A DNA stretch of 64,000 bases. It comes from Lacimicrobium sp. SS2-24 (GTDB lineage: Bacteria > Pseudomonadota > Gammaproteobacteria > Enterobacterales > Alteromonadaceae). The translations under genes and the position numbers were made by a program. Positions 55,719 to 64,000 of this stretch are shown here, one piece after another (position 1 is the first letter of the stretch; each line of letters begins with the position of its first letter). Below the pieces are notes generated by a model that saw nothing but the letters and a program-made list of their open reading frames with translations, was not told where the DNA came from and ran no database searches. Where the stretch lies: NCBI RefSeq assembly GCF_002201535.1, contig NZ_NIWW01000001.1, positions 248,001-312,000 of the forward strand, read 5' to 3'.

Positions 55719-58688
55719 ATGACATCAACTAAACTCAATAAAATCACTCAGGGTCTTAGCCTGGCGATGATGGTGACGGCGACCATCAGCACTCAAAACG
55801 TTATGGCACAACAAGAGGACTCTGACGAAGCAAAGAGTAACGCAGTAGAAGTTATTCAAATTCGCGGTCTGAGAGCATCCACTAAAGCCGATTTAAACAA
55901 TAAACGCTTTGCTGACGGCATTCTGGATAGTATTACCGCAGATGACATTGGTAAGCTTCCGGATATCACTATTGCAGATACCCTGCAGCGGGTCCCTGGT
56001 ATCCAGATCAACCGCTCAGCGGGTGAAGGTTCTGGAGTGAATATCCGCGGCGTGGGCTCTGTAGGTACATTACTAAATGGAGAGCAATTCTTAAGTGCTG
56101 GCTCCATTACAACGCTGCAGCCTAACTTCTCTGACATTCCCTCTGCTCTGGTGAGCGGTATTGATGTTCATAAGTCCCCTACTTCCAAAATATTGGCTGG
56201 TGGGATTTCAGGTACCTTGGATCTGAAAACGATCAGACCTTTTAGCCTTGATGAAGGTGTAACCTTTGCCAGCTCCGCAGAAGTTTCCCGTGGTAATTAC
56301 ACTGGTGAAACCGATCCGAAAGTTACCGCATTCGTTGGTTACAATACTGACCGTTTTGCTGTATCTACCTCAGTGTCATGGGATCGCGTAAATCTGGCCA
56401 ATTATCGACTGGGCACGCCTAATATTGGTTGGTCTGGTGCACAAACTGAAGGTAACGCCTGGGATGGCATAGGCGAAGATCGCACCGGTGACGGTGACCA
56501 AAACGATGCGCTAGTGACCTTCATCGGCTACGGCAACATGAACAGAAACACTGAGCGGGAGCGTCTGGGTATTACCTCTACGATGCAAGCCCAGCTGACC
56601 AATTCTGTGGAAATGGTTGCCGATGTGTTTTATACCGAAATGGATGATGCTGACCGCTCTATCGGCCTGGTGGCGGACAACGCCTGGGGCGATTTTGGCT
56701 GGGAACAGCATGGTGACGACCTGACCTCGCGCGGTGTTATTGCCGATGGTGGCCTGGCAGGCTCTGAATTATATACTGCCAATACCGGTGTGCTGAATGC
56801 ACCGCGTGTCGCCTCTACCTCAGAAAGTCGCACTAATGATCGTGATTCTCTCAACCTGAACCTGGAATTTAAATTTGATAACGGGGGGCCGTTAAGTGGC
56901 TCGGTTCGTTATATTCACGGTGAAGGTCAACGGGAAACCACCCATAATATTGCGCAGTCTTTCTTAACCGATGGTGCCAGCCAAAGCCTGTTCCGTAACG
57001 ATGGCACGGGTGAGATTCCTGTGCATCCACAGGGTGTATCCGGCCGTGTTCCGGTCATCCGTGATTTTAGTGGTGAACATCCTCAGCTGACCTATCCTTC
57101 TGACCTGGGTCAGAATATGGAAGACTATGCGATTATCTCTACCTACTCAGAAGAGAACTACTACGAAGAAGCCACGCTGGATGTCTTGCGTGCCGACGGT
57201 ACCTACCGTCTGGAATCTTCAGATTTAACGACGGTTGAGTTTGGGGTACGCAAAGGGCGTCGTGATGTGAAGCGTGACACTTATGTATTGCTGGCGCCAA
57301 TCAACCAGGATGGTTTGAGCACCGATGTAATGTGGAAAGATCAGGGCGAGGTTGCCAACGATACCAATGGCGATGGTGTGTTCAGCCGTGCCGGTGGTGA
57401 TAAGACCATTGGTTATGACAATTACCTGAATTTTGCCAATCTGCCCTCATCCTGGGTTATTCAATCCAATGATTTCGGTCCCGCAGATATTGGTAATTTC
57501 TACTTTATAAACCCAGAGATAATGGACGATCATATTGGGTTCCAAAATACCCTTTATCCGGGGAACTTTAAACAATCCCAGCCTGGCGAATCCTACAATG
57601 TTTTAGAAAGTACCAAGTCAGCTTACTTTAATCTGAAATTTGACGGAGAATTAGGCAGTTTGCCCTACAAAGCAAATGTTGGATTGCAGTATATAAAAAC
57701 CGATCTGACGGTAATGCAGAACTTGCTGGGTTCTGAGGTAGTTTGTCGTGCTTGCCCTGGCATCGTAGATTCTGTAGGACAGGTCGTGACGGATCAGTCT
57801 TACTCAGACACCCTGCCCGCGCTGAACTTGCGTCTGAATCTGACCGATGATCTGGTTGCCAGAGCCAGCTACGGTAAAACCATGAATCGTCTGGACACCC
57901 GTAATCTAGGTGGTGGTATGAATGTCGGCACGACGATCAACCAGGGTGAAGTGTCTGATGTACCAGTGGGCGAACGCTATGCGGTTGAAGCTAACCGGAC
58001 TGGTAACCCTAACCTCAAACCAACACGCGCCACTAACCATGATCTGACCCTAGAATGGTATTTCTCTGACACCGGATTGCTCAGTGTGGCCTGGTTTAAG
58101 ATGGATATTGAATCTAACCTGACCACTGACGTCAGCACCGAGTTTGTACCGGATGCCGATGGCATAGTGAGACGTCAGGTGCAGGTTCGTGGTCCGGTGA
58201 ATGGTGACGGCGGTACCATTAAAGGGTATGAGTTTGCCTATCAACAGGGCTTCGATTTCCTACCCGGATTCTGGAGCGGTTTCGGTGCGGGTCTGAACTA
58301 TACCTATGCACCGAGTACCTCTGACACCCGTGATTTTGAAGGCAATAAACTGCCACTCAATGACAACTCAGAGAACTCCGGTAATGCCGTGTTGTGGTAT
58401 GAAAAAGGCCCCTTGCAGGTTCGTTTAGCTGCAAACTATCGCTCTGAGCGTTTTGTTGGTCAAAGCGGTCGTAACTTTGGCGGTGGCGGTCTTGCTTTGT
58501 ACGCCGAAGGCACCACTTATATTGATATGTCGGCCAGTTACGATATTAACGACAATATCAGTGTGTACTTCTCAGGCAGCAACTTAACGGAAGAGTTTGA
58601 GAATATGTACTACCAGTGGGAAGACTTTACCATAGCTCAGGATATCTATGAGCGTCGACTGACAATGGGCGTTCGCGGTCGTTGGTAA
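55719..58688 (+). CDS. TonB-dependent outer-membrane receptor
   Basis: This 989-residue receptor has a signal peptide (about 1-30, ending MAQ). A plug domain begins with a TonB-box-like VEVIQIRGLR, followed by DIGKLPDITIADTLQRVPG and SPTSKILAGGISGTLDLKTI. A long beta-barrel ends in the C-terminal aromatic residue. The size and plug form match the sugar-type (NagP/MalA-like) receptors of Alteromonadales. It is divergent from the LacI repressor and preceded by two operators. A terminator follows at 58721. Confidence 0.92.
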   Translation: MTSTKLNKITQGLSLAMMVTATISTQNVMAQQEDSDEAKSNAVEVIQIRGLRASTKADLNNKRFADGILDSITADDIGKLPDITIADTLQRVPGIQINRSAGEGSGVNIRGVGSVGTLLNGEQFLSAGSITTLQPNFSDIPSALVSGIDVHKSPTSKILAGGISGTLDLKTIRPFSLDEGVTFASSAEVSRGNYTGETDPKVTAFVGYNTDRFAVSTSVSWDRVNLANYRLGTPNIGWSGAQTEGNAWDGIGEDRTGDGDQNDALVTFIGYGNMNRNTERERLGITSTMQAQLTNSVEMVADVFYTEMDDADRSIGLVADNAWGDFGWEQHGDDLTSRGVIADGGLAGSELYTANTGVLNAPRVASTSESRTNDRDSLNLNLEFKFDNGGPLSGSVRYIHGEGQRETTHNIAQSFLTDGASQSLFRNDGTGEIPVHPQGVSGRVPVIRDFSGEHPQLTYPSDLGQNMEDYAIISTYSEENYYEEATLDVLRADGTYRLESSDLTTVEFGVRKGRRDVKRDTYVLLAPINQDGLSTDVMWKDQGEVANDTNGDGVFSRAGGDKTIGYDNYLNFANLPSSWVIQSNDFGPADIGNFYFINPEIMDDHIGFQNTLYPGNFKQSQPGESYNVLESTKSAYFNLKFDGELGSLPYKANVGLQYIKTDLTVMQNLLGSEVVCRACPGIVDSVGQVVTDQSYSDTLPALNLRLNLTDDLVARASYGKTMNRLDTRNLGGGMNVGTTINQGEVSDVPVGERYAVEANRTGNPNLKPTRATNHDLTLEWYFSDTGLLSVAWFKMDIESNLTTDVSTEFVPDADGIVRRQVQVRGPVNGDGGTIKGYEFAYQQGFDFLPGFWSGFGAGLNYTYAPSTSDTRDFEGNKLPLNDNSENSGNAVLWYEKGPLQVRLAANYRSERFVGQSGRNFGGGGLALYAEGTTYIDMSASYDINDNISVYFSGSNLTEEFENMYYQWEDFTIAQDIYERRLTMGVRGRW

Positions 58689-58720
58689 AACCTAACCTCT
58701 GTTGGTTACGTTAAATACGC

Positions 58721-58757
58721 ATCCCCGTTGTTTACACAGCGGGGATTTTTTATTTTT
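58721..58757 (+). terminator. Terminator after the TonB receptor gene
   Basis: ATCCCCGTTGT (58721-58731) pairs with ACAGCGGGGAT (58735-58745) with one G-T wobble, followed by a T-rich tract. Confidence 0.9.
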
Positions 58758-58808
58758 AATCGTACAGAGGGCTGTGTAGCATAGTGACCTCTGTAAGGTG
58801 TACCAATC

Positions 58809-60338
58809 ATGCAAAACAACACTGAGAAAACTCGGCATATACTGGTGCTGGGTGGCGGCACAGCGGGCTGGATGACGGCCATGATCATGGCGAAACAGTG
58901 GCAGCATCAACCCGTGCATATCTCCCTGCTGGAATCCAGTGATATCGGTATCATTGGTGTAGGGGAAGGCTCCACACCTGCTCTGAGACAGTTTTTTGAG
59001 CGTATGGATATTCCTGAACAGGAATGGATGCCTGCATGCAATGCCACTTATAAGGTGGGCATTACGTTTGACCAGTGGTCCACCCGCCAAGGTTATGAAA
59101 GTTATTTCCATCCCTTTAAATTCCGGTTGGACGAGCAGTTTGCTCAGGCCTTTTTTCATAGTGCAGCGATGCGCCGCCAAGGGTTAGATGTCAGTGCCCA
59201 TCCCAATCAATTTTTTCTGTCTCCGTTACTGGCACAGAAACACCTTGCACCGGTGCCTCATTACAATTTCCCCTTTGAGCCCAATTACGGCTATCACTTC
59301 GACTCTGCATTGCTGGGACGTTTCTTAAGAGATAAGGCCAAAGCGTTGGGCGTGACGCATGTAGAAGGTAAGGTACATGATGTATTGCTATCACCCAGTG
59401 GCCACCTTCAGGCGCTGAAGATCGAACAGGGCGAGCAGATCGGCGCGGATTTTTTTGTAGATTGCTCAGGATTCGCGGCTGTGTTGATACAAAAAGCCCT
59501 TAAGGTACCGTTTATCAGCTTTGAGTCTAACCTGTTTAACAACGCGGCAGTGGCCATTCCCAGTGAAATCACAGATGAAGTTCCCTCCCAAACCCTCTCC
59601 ACGGCGATGAAAAACGGCTGGCGGTGGCAGATCCCTCTGACCAACCGTTTTGGCAATGGATACGTTTACAGTGATCATTATTGTAGCGCTGATGAAGCTG
59701 AGACGGAGCTGCGACATGCTCTGGATCTTGTGGACAGTGCCGTCGAGGCCAGGCACCTGCATATGAAAGTCGGAAGAGTGCAGCACCACTGGTATAAAAA
59801 CTGCCTTGCCATTGGCCTGTCTCAGGGATTTATAGAGCCCCTTGAAGCAACGGCGCTGTTTCTGGTTCAACAAGCGGCGGCACTGTTTGTGGATGCCTAT
59901 GAAAAAGGCCAGTTCACTGAACAACACCAGCAGGCTTATAACGCGAGGATCAATGGTTACTTTGAAGGAATACGCGATTATATTGTTGGCCACTACATCA
60001 CCAACAGTCGTTCAGACAGTCAATATTGGCTGGATTGTCAGAATAACCAGGACAATCTGTCCGACTCATTGCGTCATATTCTGGAGGTTTGGAATAGCGG
60101 AGGAAACCTTGTAGAGGAGCTGCACAGACAAAACGTTACGCAGTACTACTCACCGATTTCCTGGCACTGTCTGCTCGCCGGAAGCGGCTATTTTGGTCAG
60201 CAAAATACGCTACAGCGCCCCGCTGCCACGGACAAACAGGTGAACCTGAAGAAAATCTCTGAGTTTCTGCACCGCTGCAGCCTGAATTTTGATTCTCACA
60301 AGCAGTTCCTGGAACAAAAGCTAACCCGGTCAGCTTAA
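58809..60338 (+). CDS. Tryptophan halogenase-family flavoprotein (copy 1)
   Basis: This 509-residue flavoprotein has the FAD-binding GGGTAGW motif at 15-21, the conserved region with Lys82 (TYKVGITF) that matches the catalytic lysine of PrnA-type halogenases, and the WRWQIP motif near residue 273. Both halogenase marks are therefore present. Genes like this are common in TonB-receptor sugar loci of Alteromonadales, where they may act on something other than free tryptophan. It is convergent with a second copy, overlapping it by nine bases. Confidence 0.9.
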   Translation: MQNNTEKTRHILVLGGGTAGWMTAMIMAKQWQHQPVHISLLESSDIGIIGVGEGSTPALRQFFERMDIPEQEWMPACNATYKVGITFDQWSTRQGYESYFHPFKFRLDEQFAQAFFHSAAMRRQGLDVSAHPNQFFLSPLLAQKHLAPVPHYNFPFEPNYGYHFDSALLGRFLRDKAKALGVTHVEGKVHDVLLSPSGHLQALKIEQGEQIGADFFVDCSGFAAVLIQKALKVPFISFESNLFNNAAVAIPSEITDEVPSQTLSTAMKNGWRWQIPLTNRFGNGYVYSDHYCSADEAETELRHALDLVDSAVEARHLHMKVGRVQHHWYKNCLAIGLSQGFIEPLEATALFLVQQAAALFVDAYEKGQFTEQHQQAYNARINGYFEGIRDYIVGHYITNSRSDSQYWLDCQNNQDNLSDSLRHILEVWNSGGNLVEELHRQNVTQYYSPISWHCLLAGSGYFGQQNTLQRPAATDKQVNLKKISEFLHRCSLNFDSHKQFLEQKLTRSA

Positions 60339-61820
60339 ACAGCGGCGCAGGAACTCAGTGTGAGAGGGACTCTTCTGAACGGCCCCCATGATGCGTTCGC
60401 GCATGGTAGATAATCCCCGGTTGATCATCGTGTCGGGGAACTGCCGGATGCTGGCATCATAGCTCGACGGGTAGTACCGGCAACCATCAAACAATGCCAG
60501 CCAGCTGTTAGGTTGGAAAATCTCGTGACGCTGGCGGGGCAACAAACCGTTTGCCTTGAACAAGGCCATTCTGTGAGTGAGGCTTTCAGGCAGGCTGATA
60601 TCTCTGTAGTCCTGCCAGAATTTTCCTTGGCGCTGATTAAGACAATAATGTAACAAGACAAAATCGCGCACGCTCTCATATTCTTTTTGAATACGAAGGT
60701 TAAATTCATCACGCAATGCTACCTGCATCGAGGTGTCTGGTAACAGCAGTTTAATTTTTTCAATAGCGGTTTCGATCAGGGCTATATTGGTACTTTCTAT
60801 GGGTTCAAAGAACCCGGCCGCAAGCCCCAGAGCAATACAGTTTTTATTCCAGGCCTTGTTACGCATACCGGGAACAAAGCGCAGTATCCTCGGCGCGTGC
60901 AGCAAAGGCTCGCCAATATTGGCTCTGAGCTCATTTTCAGCTTCCTCATCGCTCTGGTGAGCACGACTGTACACCAGACCATTGCCCTGACGGTGCTGCA
61001 ACGGAATCTTCCATTGCCACCCGGCTTCTCTGGCATTTGCCTGCGTATACGGAGCAGGCTCTCCTTCCAGTTCACTTTGTGCCACCACTGCAGAGTCGCA
61101 AAGCAGCCAATGACTCCAATCCTGGTAACCTGTTTTGAGTGTTTGCTCGATCAGTACGCCACGAAAGCCACTGCAATCAAGGAATAACTCTCCTTCTACA
61201 CAGCGCTTATTGTCCAGATGAAGCGCACGAATAAAGCCATTTTCCAAAACGGTGTCTACCCGTTCAACTTTGGCATCGATACACTCTACCCCGTTGGCGA
61301 TACCATGTTCTTTGAGCATGGAGGCAAACAATCCCGCATCGAGGTGCAGGGCCCAGTCAAAAACCGACAGGGATGACTGGGGATTGGTGGGCGGCAGACT
61401 AAATCGATGATGCCTGGCCAACTGCACGGCCACGCAATATTCTTCTAATGCGGTTGCTGCATCTGTTTCACGTTGTTTTAACCAGTAATGATGAAAAGGC
61501 ACGCCGTTTAACGCTTCGCCGTAGCTACCAAAGGGATGTATAAAACTGCTGTTTTCTTGTAGCCAGCCATTAAACTGGATACCCAACTTGCAGGTTGCCT
61601 GTGTTTTGCGCATCACGTCTTCATCCGTCAGTCCCAATTGTGCGTAGAATCGACGTATAGTGGGTATTGTTGCCTCCCCTACCCCAATAGTGCCAATCTC
61701 TGAAGACTCTACTAGGGTCACTTGCAAGTGGGGATAACTGTGTTTAAGACTGGTGGCTGCCATCCAGCCCGCTGTTCCGCCGCCCACAATGACCAATTTC
61801 TGAATCGGTTGATGTGCCAT
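60330..61820 (-). CDS. Tryptophan halogenase-family flavoprotein (copy 2)
   Basis: This 496-residue paralogue has GGGTAGW at 13-19, Lys78 in TCKLGIQF and WQWKIP near residue 267. The overall sequence differs clearly from copy 1, so this is not a recent duplication. It starts at ATG 61820 and is divergent from the SapC gene. An imperfect operator (61886-61901) lies between the two starts, so it probably belongs to the same regulon. Its 3' end overlaps that of copy 1. Confidence 0.9.
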   Translation of the reverse strand: MAHQPIQKLVIVGGGTAGWMAATSLKHSYPHLQVTLVESSEIGTIGVGEATIPTIRRFYAQLGLTDEDVMRKTQATCKLGIQFNGWLQENSSFIHPFGSYGEALNGVPFHHYWLKQRETDAATALEEYCVAVQLARHHRFSLPPTNPQSSLSVFDWALHLDAGLFASMLKEHGIANGVECIDAKVERVDTVLENGFIRALHLDNKRCVEGELFLDCSGFRGVLIEQTLKTGYQDWSHWLLCDSAVVAQSELEGEPAPYTQANAREAGWQWKIPLQHRQGNGLVYSRAHQSDEEAENELRANIGEPLLHAPRILRFVPGMRNKAWNKNCIALGLAAGFFEPIESTNIALIETAIEKIKLLLPDTSMQVALRDEFNLRIQKEYESVRDFVLLHYCLNQRQGKFWQDYRDISLPESLTHRMALFKANGLLPRQRHEIFQPNSWLALFDGCRYYPSSYDASIRQFPDTMINRGLSTMRERIMGAVQKSPSHTEFLRRCLS

Positions 61821-61885
61821 CTTCGCCTCATTGTTATACCGTGATGTCAGTCACGTACTGTGCTTACAACAAACAATTCACCATA

Positions 61886-61901
61886 ATGACAGCGTTATCA
61901 T
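61886..61901. promoter_or_regulatory. LacI-type operator 3 (imperfect)
   Basis: ATGACAGCGTTATCAT matches the palindrome with two changes in the right half. It lies between the divergent halogenase copy 2 and the SapC gene. Confidence 0.6.
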
Positions 61902-62056
61902 TTTACAAGTATTTTCATTTCCCTGGCGCGCATAAAGCGCTGTCACAAAATACGAACAACCTTGTTGCCCCTTATCCGGCAGGCCTACTCGTCTTCCTGT
62001 TGAGTTTGTGTCAGAGTATGGCGCTATTTCTTAACCACTACATGCAAGGTAAATCA

Positions 62057-62770
62057 ATGAGTGAAAAAATTGTCCCTGTGGATCACGCCCATCACGCTAA
62101 GCTGAAAGTCGACAATAAAGCGATGCATACACTGTTCAGCAATGATCACGTCATTCCCGTGCTGGTTCGCGAATTTGTGGGTGTGGCAGCACAGTTCCCC
62201 ATCGTGTTTGTGCGCAATGAAAACAGTCAACAACTTCACGCTGTGGCCATGATGGGGCTAAAGCGGGGCGAAAACCTTTATTGTCAGGACGATAAATGGT
62301 CAGCACTTTACCTGCCACAATCTATGCGCAACGCGCCCTTCTCCATCGGTCCCAAAAGTGAAGGAGCTGAAGAACTCGCCGTGTGCATTGATGAAAATCA
62401 CCCTCTGGTAGGGACGGACAAAGAATTTGCCTTGTATGATGAACAAGGAGAGCAAACAGAGTTTTTGCAGGCGAGATCGAAAGCCATTGCATCCTATATT
62501 AACGATACGCAGCAAACGATGAAGTTTATTGCTTTGCTGGAACAACACGATTTGCTGAGTCCCCGTGATATGCAGATTAAGATGAACAACGGCGAGGAAC
62601 TCACCATCGGTGGGATCCTCGGAATTGATGAAGAAAAACTCAGTCAACTTGATACAGAAGTGTTTAACACGCTTCGCCAGCAAGGATTGTTGGCACCCAT
62701 TTATGCTCAGTTATTCTCAATGCAGCAAATTCACCGTCTTACGGCGCTCTATATGCAAAAGCATGGTTAA
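62057..62770 (+). CDS. SapC family protein
   Basis: This protein of about 237 residues matches the SapC (PF07277) pattern of proteins found beside TonB receptors and halogenases. It begins KIVPVDHAHHAKLKV and has a VPVLVREFVGVAAQFPIVFV segment and the ending QIHRLTALYMQKHG. The function is unknown, with a role in sugar uptake suggested by context. ATG 62057 follows an AAGG site; the in-frame extension from 61814 would cross the operator region and is not credible. Confidence 0.85.
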   Translation: MSEKIVPVDHAHHAKLKVDNKAMHTLFSNDHVIPVLVREFVGVAAQFPIVFVRNENSQQLHAVAMMGLKRGENLYCQDDKWSALYLPQSMRNAPFSIGPKSEGAEELAVCIDENHPLVGTDKEFALYDEQGEQTEFLQARSKAIASYINDTQQTMKFIALLEQHDLLSPRDMQIKMNNGEELTIGGILGIDEEKLSQLDTEVFNTLRQQGLLAPIYAQLFSMQQIHRLTALYMQKHG

Positions 62771-62786
62771 CGCTATGTTCTGAACA

Positions 62787-62810
62787 GGGAGTATCCTGCT
62801 CCCTTTTTTT
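62787..62810 (+). terminator. Terminator after the SapC gene
   Basis: GGGAG (62787-62791) pairs with CTCCC (62799-62803), followed by a run of seven T. Confidence 0.85.
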
Positions 62811-62882
62811 CTGCTCTTCTTGCTCGTATTCACATAAATTACCACAAAGCCTTTGCATATTTTAAAAGCTTTGTTAACATAA

Positions 62883-62898
62883 ATGACAGCGCTGTCAT
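62883..62898. promoter_or_regulatory. LacI-type operator 4 (perfect palindrome)
   Basis: ATGACAGCGCTGTCAT is a fully symmetrical 16-base palindrome, 244 bases upstream of the sugar kinase gene. Confidence 0.8.
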
Positions 62899-63034
62899 TT
62901 AACCTTAAGAAGTGCACTAAATGTGTCCAGAACGATGCGGCATCTCTAATGATTAAGCTCACGAAACAGCAGCGCAGTATGACGAGAAAGCAAAAAGAAC
63001 ATAATGGTCTTCCCGTTTTGTTTTGCCAGTCGTA

Positions 63035-63050
63035 ATGACAACGCTGTCAT
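63035..63050. promoter_or_regulatory. LacI-type operator 5
   Basis: ATGACAACGCTGTCAT, 76 bases before the sugar kinase start and 152 after operator 4. Confidence 0.8.
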
Positions 63051-63126
63051 TATCCTGTTATGGTAAGCAACTCTGGTAGATACCTGAAGCATCACTTAGT
63101 CAGCTTCAGTACGTAAAGGGTAATCT

Positions 63127-64000
63127 ATGATAAACCAGCAGAAATACTTCCTGGGTGTAGACGGCGGCGGTAGCAAGTGCCGGGTCTTATTGACCAATGA
63201 GCTTGGTGAAGCACTGGGTGAAGGAATTTCCGGCCCGGCTAACCCTAACCAGGGTTTGGACCAGGCCATAAACTCTATTCTGTCTGCCACTGAACAGGCG
63301 CTGAAACAGGCCGACCTTCCATCCCATTGCATTGATAAAATTCATGCGGGTGTTGGGCTGGCTGGCGTTAATCTGCCAAAGTATCGAAGAATGCTGGAGC
63401 AATGGGATCATCCTTTTGCACAAATGCATATCACCACTGATCTGGAAATTGCCTGTCTGGGTGCCCACGACGGTGAGGACGGCGCGGTGATCATCTCGGG
63501 TACGGGTTCGGTTGGTATGGTCTGTAACAAGGGTACACAACATGCCTTTGGGGGCTATGGTTTTAGTGTCGGAGACCAGGGCAGCGGTGCCTGGATTGGT
63601 CATCAGGCCGTGATTCAGTGCCTGCTCGCACTCGATGGCCTCAGACCCCGTTCAGAACTCGTGGACAAGCTCCTGAGTTTTACCCAGTGTGCTGATACCC
63701 AGCAGCTCGCCGAGAAAATGGCTAACCTGCCCCCTTCAGCCTATGCCCGACTGGCTCCATTGGTCATTGCTCAGGCCGAATCACAAAAAGATGCAATAGC
63801 ACTGGATATTCTTATGTCAGCCGCGGACTATATCAACCAGTTGTCGAGAAAGCTGCTGTCATTTCATCCGCCCCGACTGGCGATGATAGGAGGACTGGCT
63901 GAGCCCATCAGAAGTTGGTTGGCAGAAGACGTCAAGCCTCATATACAGGAGGCTATCCATAGTCCTGAAGTCGGCGCCATTTTGTATATTAAACAAAAAT
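63127..64000 (+). CDS. BadF/BadG-type sugar kinase, probably N-acetylglucosamine kinase (3' end outside window)
   Basis: The visible 291 residues form most of an actin-fold ATPase of the BadF/BadG/BcrA/BcrD family. The phosphate-1 loop is GVDGGGSKCR (residues 10-19), then come the second phosphate motif VIISGTGSVG, GDQGSGAWIG and the adenosine motif LAMIGGL near the end. Eukaryotic and proteobacterial GlcNAc kinases share this pattern. ATG 63127 lies 14 bases after an AAAGGGT site, a fairly long spacing. Two operators precede it, so it is in the regulon of the LacI protein. The substrate is inferred from context. Confidence 0.88.
   Translation, partial: MINQQKYFLGVDGGGSKCRVLLTNELGEALGEGISGPANPNQGLDQAINSILSATEQALKQADLPSHCIDKIHAGVGLAGVNLPKYRRMLEQWDHPFAQMHITTDLEIACLGAHDGEDGAVIISGTGSVGMVCNKGTQHAFGGYGFSVGDQGSGAWIGHQAVIQCLLALDGLRPRSELVDKLLSFTQCADTQQLAEKMANLPPSAYARLAPLVIAQAESQKDAIALDILMSAADYINQLSRKLLSFHPPRLAMIGGLAEPIRSWLAEDVKPHIQEAIHSPEVGAILYIKQK

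Noticed and set aside
59466-59993. 175-residue frame opposite halogenase copy 1
   Set aside because: It is the antisense shadow of a conserved flavoprotein region.
61814-62056. N-terminal extension of SapC
   Set aside because: It would run across the operator and opposite the halogenase promoter, and the SapC family begins at the later ATG.

Overview
The window looks like chromosomal DNA of a marine-type gammaproteobacterium, most likely an Alteromonadales (Alteromonadaceae-like) species. The basis is the gene content: an FNR whose N-terminal cysteines closely match E. coli FNR, a ccoNOQP-ccoH-ccoI-ccoS-safE cluster followed by fnr and uspE, ttcA, a DUF2987 protein beside a Bax homologue, and a TonB receptor / tryptophan-halogenase-like / SapC / LacI / sugar-kinase cluster of the kind seen in Alteromonadales. 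Species cannot be named from the sequence alone.

Layout. 1-12.0 kb is ordinary chromosome: a Na/Pi cotransporter (cut by the left edge), a beta-CASP RNase-like hydrolase, an L,D-transpeptidase next to an Lpp-type lipoprotein and a DUF1840 protein, a solute-binding-like protein, a GCS2-type ligase coupled to an AstE/ASPA-like hydrolase, a LytS/LytTR two-component pair, a metallo-beta-lactamase-fold protein that has lost metal ligands, and a small membrane protein broken by a frameshift in a run of G.

12.38-30.09 kb is a Tn7-like transposon with recognisable ends: TGTCG termini, a 26-bp imperfect terminal repeat (21/26), CTGGAAT sub-repeats facing inward at both ends, and a short direct repeat outside. 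It carries tnsA-tnsB-tnsC-tniQ in the middle and cargo on both sides. The left cargo is a type I restriction-modification operon (hsdM-hsdS-[hsdR 5' remnant]-membrane protein-hsdR) that ends in a SIR2-domain gene. The right cargo is an orphan DUF2384 antitoxin-like gene, a 51-residue SMP-like gene and a 446-residue protein of unknown function. No cas genes are present.

30.2-38 kb returns to chromosome: a Tat-exported class V aminotransferase-like protein, a TPR-GGDEF protein split by a frameshift, a HiPIP, a class II glutamine amidotransferase, DUF2165, a KefB-type antiporter and a small membrane-anchored protein. 38-47 kb is the cbb3 oxidase and maturation cluster with an FNR box upstream, then fnr and uspE. 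47-50 kb is modABC and ttcA. 50.8-54.4 kb is a leftward set (DUF2987, bax, a membrane protein, a LysE/RhtB exporter, cobB).

54.4-64 kb is a carbohydrate-uptake-like locus: a LacI repressor, a TonB-dependent receptor, two convergent tryptophan-halogenase-family flavoproteins, SapC and a BadF/BadG-type (GlcNAc kinase-like) sugar kinase (cut by the right edge). Five copies of a 16-bp palindrome (ATGACARCGCTGTCAT) lie in its three control regions and are very probably the operators of the LacI protein. No tRNA, rRNA or CRISPR array was seen.
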